Shown here in pieces: positions 1 through 9,651 of a stretch of DNA of 64,000 nt; the first letter of the stretch is position 1; each line of letters starts with the position of its first letter. The position numbers were made by a program, and so were the translations under genes. The notes below the pieces were generated by a model that made no database searches, was not told where the DNA came from, and saw only the letters and a program-made list of their open reading frames with translations. The stretch is from Tetrastigma voinierianum. Lineage: Eukaryota > Streptophyta > Magnoliopsida > Vitales > Vitaceae. The DNA lies in NCBI GenBank assembly GCA_016808115.1, contig JAEQBH010000986.1, forward strand, positions 1,550,001-1,614,000, read 5' to 3'.

Positions 1-321
1 GAAAGATAGAAAATAAAAATAGAGTTATATTGGACATACTATTTTTATTTGCTATTTCAAACCATTTTTATTTATTTTTAACTCATCAATAAGTTTAATT
101 TTCATTTGAGATTTTTCGGTAGACAACCAAACATAAGAAAATAAAATTTCTTAGCATTTTGTTTTCTTTCTTGAAGAAAAGAAAAATAAAGTACAAATGG
201 GTGCAAATCAGTGCTTTTTTTTGTTAGTTATTTTATTTTAGATTTAATTAGAAGATGAAGCCAAAATCATTATTTTTTGAATGATAATGTCGTTGGTTGG
301 CCAGAGCCTTATTGCAAATTA

Positions 322-792
322 AGAAACAATCAAATTGAAATCAACTTTGTTGAACCTTCATATCAAAGTACTAATCTAAAGCGGAATTTAAGAATTAATT
401 AGTTTATGCTTTGCTTGATTGAATTGTAGGATAGAAAATCCATCCACATTTTTTTTTGTATTTTATTTATTTTTTTTCATATGCTTATGCCAAAAAAGTA
501 AATTAAAAATGGAATAAAATTTAATGATAATAATCAAAAAGTTAAAATAAAACATTATCATTTTAGAAAAAAAAAAGATCTTATCAAGTATGCAATCAAT
601 TTGAAATCAACTTTGTTCAACCTTTATATCGAAGTACTTATCTTAAGCCAAATTTAAGAATTAATAAGTTTATGCTTTGGTTAATTGAATTGTTGTTCTC
701 ATATGCTTATGCCAAAATTTAAATTAAAAAAGGAATAAAATTTTATTATAATAACAAAAAATTAAAATATTATTATCATTTTATAAAAAATA
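322..792. repeat. Tandem duplication, two copies of about 240 bp
   Basis: Two direct AT-rich copies lie next to each other, roughly 322-578 and 584-792. Both contain 'gaaatcaactttgtt', then 'tttaagaatta', 'gtttatgctttg', 'catatgcttatgcc' and 'ggaataaaatttt' in the same order with scattered differences. No coding potential is seen. The flanks at 1-321 and 793-2866 are AT-rich with no gene I can support, although the downstream exons of the glycosyltransferase gene at 2867-3353 would be expected on this side. Confidence 0.8.
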
Positions 793-2866
793 ATAATATA
801 TATGATCTAATTAAATATGTTGTTGTTATTTAAAAATATAAAAAATAAATAAAACATTATTATATAGAATACAAATTAAATTGAGCATGAACCTTCCTGC
901 CCAACATAAATTAAACTTTCAAAAAAAATTAATCCAAGCCTGATTATTTTAGTATACCCACAACTCTGTATACAATAATTTTATTAAGCATTTATATTTT
1001 GGAATAAAAATCCAAAAAAATCATTTGTAACATTGAAAAATTACTTTATCATTTTGTTTTTAAAAGAAACTTCTTCTCAAAACATTTTGTTTTAATAAAA
1101 ACTATGTCATAACCGTAGTTGAATGAATCCTTTCAAATCATAACCGTAGCTTAAATTACTCCAAACTCCTAGGAAAAAAGAAAAAAAAAGGCACAATAAC
1201 TTACGAGCCTTAACAACAGCAACATAATTTATTAAAAAAAAAAAGCAACAGAATGAAAAAAGAAAAAAAAAAATTCATTCTCGTTCTCTCACTACATTCA
1301 TTAGCTTTAAATTTAATAGGAAGAATTCATGGTACTGGGTCTGCTCCATACTTCCTAAAGGGGACCATCAATAGGTCAATTTCTTAGGATGTGAAAATCC
1401 TACGGATTGAGACAGCACTTAATGGCAGCCAAAAAAAATAAATACTTGAGTTTAATGTCAGCCAAGAAATAAATACTTGAGTTTAATGTCAAAATAATTG
1501 GTGTCTAAAAAAGTAAAAGATACATAAATAGAATTATCTTCAAAATGATTATTAAATTAGTCTTTTTGAATTTAATTAAAACCTTTTGAAAACCACATTC
1601 ATCAATTACGATTTTGAAAATGAATCAAAACTATACTCACCAAATTCAGTTTTGAAAATTAACTTAAAACCGTAGTCAGTAAATATGATTTAAAATTAAA
1701 ATTTAAAATCATAACTAGTGAATGCGATTTTAAAACACATAGAATATCTAGTTTAATTCAAAAAAACTAGTTTGATAATTATTTTGAAGATAAACTATTT
1801 ATGTTTTTTTTTAAGATTCAATAGTTTTGCCATTAAACTCTAAATACTTTCCATATTTATCACACATTCCATACATCAAATATGCTTTAGAAATGGCAGG
1901 ACTATCAAAGTATCAAACAAACAAAAGGCAAATGGGTAATTGCACTATTTTGTGATACTTATGGTTGGTAGGCTGATACTGTGTCTTACCCCAAAAAGGC
2001 AAGACCTATTCACTTGGCCTTAGGCTGCCCATTCCATCAACATACTCCCTTGCTTCACACCCAACCTCCCTAAATCAATCATACTTATAGTAAAGTAATT
2101 AAGACTATTGGCATGATGGGGGTTTTACATAACCATCCATTAAATACTTTTTTTCCCCTATAACCAACCATGGGTTTCCCGGTGGAGTAGACTAATTCCA
2201 CGTGACCTTAAAGTTAAGATCAAATAAATCCTCGACTAATTCCATGGAAGAATAAATATGCTCTACTAATTCGTTGGAGAAATGAATTGTGAACCAACTG
2301 AGGTGTCCATTAAGGATTATAAGTATATATATGAAGGCTATGATCCATTTGTTTATCATTTTTTAAAACTGTTTTTGTTTTAAAAACAAGAATAATAGGA
2401 AAAGCACAGCACACATTATTTCCTTTTAACACATTTTGTTCTTTTTTTTATCAAAAAGATACAAACATTAAATTAAAAAAACAATTTTCAAAGAACACTA
2501 AAATAATATTTTTTGTATTTTTAAAAAAGGTTTTTGAACAGCCCTACGTGTGCTTTCTAGAACATAGTTTATCTCATTGTACATTTTATTTTTTATTTCT
2601 TATCTTACCTTTATCTTTTATTTTCTTTTGACATTTTCCCACATATATCCCGGAACCAAACATAAACCCTAATAGGGTTTTACTTATGGCTTCCTCACCC
2701 ATTGTATAATCCAACTCCTTTGGCAGATGAATCGTAACTTAACTCAGTGATTCCACTAACTTATTATTACCATTATAAAAAATTCTAACTTTTTTTCACC
2801 CTCTCTGATAAAACTTAAAAGAAAATTAAAAAACAAAAAAGGAAGAAGGAAAAGAAAAAACTTAAC

Positions 2867-3353
2867 TGGTAAAAAGCAGAAGGGTTTCGGTAAACCACTC
2901 CTCTGGGGAAAAAGCTCTCGTTCATGTATGGAGTGTAAGTACGCGATCTTCCTGCTTTCCATATCGCTGCCCGCGCTTTCGCCAAGCTCTCTTCCATCCT
3001 CTTAAAATACTTCTTCTTCTTCTTCTTCTTCTCCAACTGCAAAAGAATATTCACATAAAATCACCATTTTTCAAGAAAACCAAAAAAAAAAAAAAAAAAA
3101 ATTCCAAACTCAAACTGTTATCATAGATTCCTATTTCAACACTCACACTGCGATTCCTGCTGCCATTGTCAAAATATTTGATCAAAGGAGGAGAAGGAGG
3201 AGATGGAGTAGAAGAAGAAAGAGAAGAAAAAGAAGGAGAAGAAGAAGGGGAAGGGGAAGGGGAATCAAAGTGAGAATGAAGGGAAGAGAAAAAGAGAATG
3301 AAGACGATAATGGGGTAAATAAGTAATGGGGTAGTGCAGCTAAAGTCTGCCAT
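2867..3353 (-). CDS. Exostosin-family glycosyltransferase, first two exons only
   Basis: Exon 1 (3353-3147, 69 codons) starts at an ATG and encodes a short cytoplasmic end. It continues into a hydrophobic signal-anchor at about residues 9-25 (LLIYPIIVFILFF) and a Ser/Pro-rich stem, as in type II Golgi glycosyltransferases. It ends at a consensus donor (gtgagt at 3141-3146). Exon 2 (3036-2867, 170 nt) follows the acceptor ttttgcag. It encodes a Lys run, then MEESLAKARAAIWKA and FPRGVVYRNPSAFYQ, the conserved lead-in to plant exostosin (GT47-like) domains, normally x-PRG-x-(I/V)-YRNP-x-AF-x-QS. The exon 2 donor (gttaag) splits the Gln codon. Phases agree (0 for intron 1). The catalytic exons, about 300 residues, are not recognisable at 1-2866. 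They lie outside the window, beyond a long intron, or are lost. Family members act on cell-wall or other polysaccharides in the Golgi; the substrate cannot be told from this part. Confidence 0.85.
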
Positions 3354-3526
3354 GGCTTCTTCAGTATATCATTGGAATATCATAATAATAATAATAGAAA
3401 GAATGATCAGAAATGGTTATTGGTTCCAGACCAAGTAGTACTCCACCATACTGGTGAGACTCCCTTTTCCAGTTTTCATATTTTTTTACTTTTTTCTGTT
3501 TATCATATCGTGAGGCTAGGTTTATC

Positions 3527-3535
3527 CTATATAAG
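3527..3535 (-). promoter_or_regulatory. TATA-box candidate of the exostosin gene
   Basis: Minus strand reads cttatatag, about 175 bp upstream of the start codon at 3353. That distance fits a plant core promoter with a 5' leader of about 140 nt. It is the only good TATA-like site between 3354 and 3640 on that strand. Confidence 0.4.
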
Positions 3536-3600
3536 TTTTTTTTTTTTTGCGTTGTGGGGCCACACAATCTTATTGGTGGGTCTCGTTGATCAATAGTCAA

Positions 3601-4529
3601 ATCAACGGTTGGGATTAGATGTCAAATTATATTCGGATGAATTTAGTTATATATAATATATTTTTTTATCAGAGTTATATTTAATATTAAGAATTATTTT
3701 TTTAAACAAATTATAAAGAAGCGGTCGTAGGAGCTTATCTTAATAGGAGGAGCTAATCAAAACAGAAATCTAGGGAGAAACCCGGTCAAGAAGAATAATA
3801 ACCTAGAAAGATTAGGCTTTGTTATTTTTTTCAGCTAAATGCGGAGCTTTCAATATCAAAAGGTAATATGATATAAATATTTGGTTAAATAACTTTAAAT
3901 CATCCAACATTATGTAAATCTAGCCTTCTTCATTTTTTTTTTCTTGAAATTTTTGGATAAAAATATCCTTTATCATCTTACATATCTACATGTAATTAGA
4001 AATAATTAATTTTTTTTTTTAGAAACGGACGTATTTTTGTCCCAATAATATTAAAAATTGATGAAATCCCGGTTTTCAAAGGACTTTGTAGTCAAATTTT
4101 CATTGGATTAACGGGTCATGAATCCTAGATTCCTAGTAAAACCAAAATTTGCATGTTGAGCTCATCTGCTCAAGTATGCGGTTTTTGATTGAATAAAAAT
4201 TAAAATATTTAATGTATTATATTATTTTTTTTAAAGGAGGATAATTTTATTGTTTCAAACTAACAATACATTCAATTGACATTACATCTAACTTAAAAAC
4301 TCTAGAGAATGACAAAACATCTAATTTAATAGCATAATGAATTGGCTTAAAGCCTACACATTTGGTAATTTTATGATGACTATAATATGTATGACTTCAG
4401 TTTTACAATATATTGATAACCATGATTTGACTTGATGTCTTTGATTGAATCTGTTTTGTCATTCGAATCACTCATACGCAAAAAAGCGTTGCAATAAGAC
4501 AGTGAAAACTAAACCGTCGGATTAAGAGG
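3601..4529. other. AT-rich intergenic stretch
   Basis: No open frame, repeat unit or RNA gene is recognisable here. It separates the promoter side of the exostosin gene from the left target-site duplication of the Copia-like element. Confidence 0.6.
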
Positions 4530-4534
4530 ACACA

Positions 4535-4941
4535 TGTAAGAATTTTTTACATATGACCCAGGTGATAAAAAGAGATTTAATAAATAAAATAAAAGGGTAT
4601 AATTAATTGGTTTGAGTTGCATCGCTTGATAGAAGTGATGAAAATTTAAATGTTTAAATTTAAATTTTAAACTCATGTATATAAGGTCCTCTCCCTACCC
4701 ATGAGGTTTCTCTAAGAGAGAAATTTTACCATCAAGCACTGATAATAAGAGATTGCAAAGAAAGGGCAAAGGGATAGAAACAAATAAGGTTTGATTTGAA
4801 TACTCGTCATTATGGATGCGGTTAGTAACAATAAACTCTTGATACACTTATGATGTGAATATCATGAAATTAAGATTCTATGTTATGTGTTAACTTTAAT
4901 GGAATTTTTATAGAACCCTAGAATTAAATTTTGGTCTAACA
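4535..4941 (+). repeat. 5' LTR of the Copia-like element
   Basis: 407 bp, TG...CA termini. It includes 'gtatataaggtcctctcccta', a TATA-like start region followed by a pyrimidine-rich tract. Compared with the 3' LTR it has a short extra AT stretch near 4650, several substitutions, and an intact 'cccatgaggtttctct'. Divergence of several percent implies an old insertion. Confidence 0.93.
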
Positions 4942-4957
4942 TTTGATATCAGAGCTT
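4942..4957 (+). promoter_or_regulatory. Primer-binding site (tRNA-Met type) of the Copia-like element
   Basis: Reads tttgatatcagagctt directly after the left LTR. The usual plant Met-type site is TGGTATCAGAGC, so one or two changes are present. Confidence 0.75.
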
Positions 4958-6383
4958 TCTGGTTTAGAGATTCACGATTTTCCTTGAATGAGTTTGGTTA
5001 TTGGAGGTTTTATATATATTTTTGCTTAACCTTCGTATAGTCTAAGAATCAAAATCATAGCTCGTTTTGTTTGCCAAGAAATCTAAGAAGAGGACAAGAG
5101 ATAAAAGTATAAAATCTCAACCTTTTCTATAAATGTCTCAGTATAAATAAAATAATAATAATAATAATAATTCAAAAAAACCAAGATAAATTCACGAGAT
5201 AAATTCAAAGAGAATATAGGCAAAGAGCCAGAGGAAATCCAAATGACAATTGAATGAGATTTGAATGCGTGAAATGAATAAGTGGAAACACTTTAAGTAG
5301 AGCCCTTCTGTAGACCCCAAAAACTTGAAGCCTTATGAGGTTTATTCTTTTGTGGGAGACAATCCCACATTGGAAATTAATGAGAGAGGTCTCCGCTTTC
5401 CTATAAGGGGCCTCTCGCTGTTCGGGAGAGAAAAAGGAAGCCATAGGCTCCCCATCAAAGAATTAGGAGGCCCCTCATGACCATAATTAAATATTTTGGG
5501 AATCAGTGGGGCATGTGGAGTCTATATATATATATAAATACATACGTATTACATATATTAGGTATCAGTATCGGTATTCCTTGAGTATGTATAAGGATTT
5601 ATGAGGATCATTGTTTTGAGTGTATGTATTACTTATGAGAGTTCATGTGTGAGCTTCCCGAGATCCCAGTATGATGTGCTTACTTTGAGATTTTGTTAGT
5701 GGTATGTAAGATGACTGATCCTCTCCTAGGGGCTCCGAGTCAGTGTCATATTCATCATTCCATTTGTCAACGACATGTCTTCCCCATGTAGTGATTTTAG
5801 TAGATTCATCATATCATCATCAGTTTTTTTCCCTTATTGTTATTTATCTTCTTGACTTCATACCTCTCATTTTCACATTTATCACCCTCACATGTTTATT
5901 GATTTTGAGTATGATGTTTCACTTTACATCCTTGTCCTCTTACCTATTTCACCACATGTTACACTTTTTGCATCACATCATTATCATCGACGCTTCCATT
6001 GGATGTCTTAGTGTCCATGGCTCATGAGACTTCTTATGCATGTGGCATCTCACACACGAGGGCACGTGTTTGATCATTGGATATTTGAGCCCTAGTTTCC
6101 CTGCATTTCTTTTACCTTATCACCCCAAGCCTACATTCGGTCCGTCTTGGTAAGACCACCTAAGTGAGTGGAATCGATGTTCTCTTTGACAACATCTATT
6201 TGGATAGGTATTCGTGACTTGGTTGATATTTGGGCATCACGGTGTTGCTTTTTCTGGAAGACATCTCACTAGTGCTTGGATTTGTTTCTAGTTGTGGTTC
6301 TGGATGACCTCAGGTTAGCACTTTTTTCTGATGGATGATCGGATGTTGATTAGTTTCTTGGATTTATGGAGCATTCGATGTTG

Positions 6384-6700
6384 TACTGGGGCATATCCCC
6401 CTAGTTATTGGGACCATATGGAGTTTGTTGGTTCGGTGTAGACCGCCCTCGTCGAGATGATGAGCCATGCTTTGATATTCCAAGGTTTCATCATGTTTAT
6501 GTTAGATGCCACACTGGGGCATATCCCCCTAGTTATTGGGACCATATGGAGTTTGTTGGTTCGATGTAGACTGCCCTCGTCGAGATGATGAGCCATGCTT
6601 TGATATTCCAGGGTTTCATCATGTTTATGTCGGATGCCATACTAGGGCATACCACCGCGGATTCTCGAGATCGTTTGTAGTGGGTTGGATGGTATGGACA
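6384..6700 (+). repeat. 129-bp tandem repeat in the Gypsy 3' untranslated region
   Basis: The start of the unit (actggggcatatccccctag) recurs at 6384 and 6513 and, altered, at 6641, giving periods of 129 and 128 bp. Each unit contains 'cgtcgagatgatgagccatg' and 'tttcatcatgtttatgt'. The same unit, reverse-complemented, occurs about four times at 29.5-30.0 kb. Confidence 0.9.
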
Positions 6701-7049
6701 ATTGTCATTGAGAGGATGAGCTTGTTGTGATACTTCAGGCAAATGCCACCCTGGAGTGTACTTTCCTACTTGTTGAGGTTATATAGTCTTTACGGAATAT
6801 GTGGTAGTTTTATTATGGATGATCTTCATTAAAGTGCGTTTCGTTGTCTGCTGGTAGAATCTGTTAAGGTTTTCAGATTCAGATCATTTTAAATTATTTA
6901 TAAATTAAATTTAGTATTCTTGTATTCTCTGGTTCATCAGGCTATTTCTGATTGTTGAGTTCTCTGATTGTTCAAAATATTACCAGTGTTAATATTTCTC
7001 TGGATTCGATGATGTTTCAAAATATTTCTCGATTCTGGCGTTGTGAGTT

Positions 7050-8885
7050 GTTTTTAGTTTGGCTTTCAGAGCCGTTTTCTTCAGTTTGGCATTCAAAGCC
7101 GTTTTCTTTAATTTGGCGTTCAGAGCTGTTTTCTTTAGTTTGGCGTTCAGAGCCGTTTTCTTCAGTTTGGCGTTTAGATCCATTTTCTTTAGTTTGGCGT
7201 TTAGAGCCGTTTTCTTCAGTTTGGCGTTCAAAGTTGTTATTTCCTTTAGTTTGGTGTTCAGAACCATTTTCTCTCGGTTTGGCATTCAGAGCCATTTTTT
7301 TCAGTTTGGCGTTCATAGCCATTTCCTTCAGTTTGGCGTTTAGATCCGTTGTTTTCAATTTGCGTTCAAAGCCGTTGTTTTTCAGTTTGGCGAACATATC
7401 CATTTTCTTCAGTTTGGCGTTCGAACCCGTTTTCTTGGTTGGCGATTAGTCGTTTTGTGATTTAGTGTTTAGAATTAGTTTCTTTAGTTTAGCGATTGAT
7501 CGTTTCTTTAGTTTGGCGTTTAGAGCCATTGTTTCCTTCAGTTTGGCATTCATAGCCATTTCTCTCGGTTGGCGTTTAAGTAGTTTTCATGATTTAAGTT
7601 GAGTCATTTTCTTTAGTTTGGTGTTTATTGTTTTCAATTTATGCGTTGGTGCATTGTTCGAGTTTGGCGTTCAAAGCCGTTTTCTTCAGTTTGGCATCAG
7701 AGCCTTTGTTTTCTTTAGTTTGGCATTTAGAGTCATTTTCTTCAGTTTGGCGTTCAGAGCCATTTTCTCTCAGTTTGACGTTCTGAGCCGTTTTCTTCAG
7801 TTTTGCGTTTAGAGTCGTTGTTTTTCGGTTGGCGGAGTTCAAGCGTTTTTCTTTAGTTTGATATTGACCGTTGTTTTCTTTGGTTTGGTTGAGCCATTAT
7901 TTTCTTTAGTTTGGCGTTCAGAGCCGTTGTTTCCGCCAGTTTAATTATTGATCGTTGTTTCCTTCAGTTTGGCGTTCAGAGCCGTTATTTTCAGTTTTGC
8001 ATTCAGAGCCATTGTTTTCAGTTTGGCGTTCAGAGCCGTTTTCTTCAGTTTGGTGTTTAGAGCCGTTTTCTTTAGTTTGGCCTTCATGGCCATTTTCTTC
8101 AGTTTGACGTTCAGAGCAATTTTCTCCAGTTTGGATTTCAGAGTCGTTTTCTTAAGTCTTGCATTCAGAGTCATTTTCTTCAGTTTGGCGTTCAGAGCCG
8201 CTCTCTTTAGTTTGGCGTGTAAAGCCATTTTCTTCAGTTTGGTGTTCAGCGGGTTGTTTCGAGTTTGGTGTTTCAAATCCATTTCTCATCGGTTAGGCGT
8301 TGAGCGTTGTGCATTTTGCTATGCTGTTTAGTTGAACTTAGATGTCTGCAAATAAGGCATTCTCATTTCGCCTCTACGCTACCACATCTTGAATAAAAGC
8401 GTTAAGGTTTTACATTCATTTTCTTAGGACATCGTCCTCGTTGATTCGTTTTTGGCATTCAGAGCCGTTGTTTTCTTTCAGTTTGGCGTTCAGAGCCATT
8501 ATTTTCTTTAGTTTGGCGTTCAGAGTCGTTGTTTCCTTCAGTTTGGTATTCAGAGTCGTTGTTTCCTTCAGTTTGGCGTTTAGAGCCGTTATTTTCAGTT
8601 TTGCGTTCAAAGCCATGTTTTTCAATTTGGCGATTCCGACGTTTTCTTCGGTTGGTGTTCGAGTACATTTTGCTTTAGTTTGGCGTTAATGGCCGTTCTT
8701 GATTTGGCGTTGAAGCGATTTCTCGATTTGGATTTGGTGTTTCTTAAGTCTTGCATATAGAGTCATTTTCTTCAGTTTGGCGTTCAGAGTCGCTCTCTTT
8801 AGTTTGGCGTGTAGAGCCATTTTCTTCAGTTTTGTGTTCAAAGCCGTTGTTTTCAGTTTGGTGTTCAAATCCATTTCTCATCAGT
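7050..8885 (+). repeat. 27-bp tandem array (9-codon repeat) in the Gypsy 3' untranslated region
   Basis: Dozens of variants of the 27-bp unit tttcttcagtttggcgttca + gagccgt, in blocks 7050-7440, 7480-7850, 7900-8280, 8440-8690 and 8690-8885. Blocks are separated by short non-repeat joints, two of which share 'acatcttgaataaa' nearby. Because 27 is a multiple of three and the unit lacks stops in several frames, long open frames appear on both strands with a 9-residue repeat such as AFRAVFFSL or NAKLKKTAL. I regard these as by-products of the array, not genes. A more degenerate array of the same unit is at 28.14-29.19 kb on the other strand. Confidence 0.92.
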
Positions 8886-9651
8886 TAGGTGTTCAGACTT
8901 CGTCCTCATCACATTTTTTGCTATGCTGTTTAGAAGTTTGAACTTCGTCTTCTGCAAATAAGGGCATTCATATTTCGCCTCTACCTTCTACATCTTGAAT
9001 AAAGGCGTTCAGGTTTCGCCTATGTGTTCCTTCGTTTCAGACTAGACATTCAGATGCCTTCACCATAGTTTAGACCCTAAAAGTTCATCTTCATTAGAAA
9101 TATCGCTACCAGTATTCACGGTCATTAGCATTGCCCACTTTGATCACATGGCTTATCTCCGTTGTCTTACTTTCCACTTACTAGCTCGTGAATTCGTTCC
9201 GAGTCTACATCTGACCATTATGGGGTTTTCATTAGCATACCATTTGCCTTCAAAGCTTATTCTCTAATTGGTTTCACTATTTTGTTGAGCGTTCACATTT
9301 TTTATGATAGCATGACGGGTGTTCATCAGCTATCTGATTTTGTGACCATTCCTAGCACCCATGGGGGCCGACTTAGGTTTGTTAGTTTTGTGGTTTCTGC
9401 TTCAGAGGACACTTGGATGGAGGTTGGATCTATATCATGGGTGGGATTATAGGTTATCTTGTTTTTTTTTTTGTCCACCTTTAGGGTGTCTAGGACCCTC
9501 TTGTATTTGCTCTGGTGTCCCTCTTGGACACTTTTGGGGTCTCACTTTTTTCTTCGATAGAGTTTATCTCACTTCACTCACTTTTCACACCTTCGTTTCT
9601 TCCATTGTTAGGTGTTCGTTCTGTTGTGAAGCTACATTGAAGAGGAATATT

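Noticed and set aside
3372..3600. Overlapping frames on both strands just upstream of the exostosin start
   Set aside because: They lie in the promoter/leader region, are low complexity (Asn, Tyr and Phe runs) and carry no motif.
5205..5444. 79-residue minus-strand frame
   Set aside because: It overlaps the LTR remnant and Copia interior and has no recognisable motif.
6952..8689. Long open frames on both strands (up to 165 codons)
   Set aside because: All are translations of the 27-bp tandem unit in different frames; no start context, splice site or family match supports a gene.
6384..8885. CRISPR-like array
   Set aside because: Units are contiguous and lack unique spacers, the window is eukaryotic, and the repeats belong to a retrotransposon.
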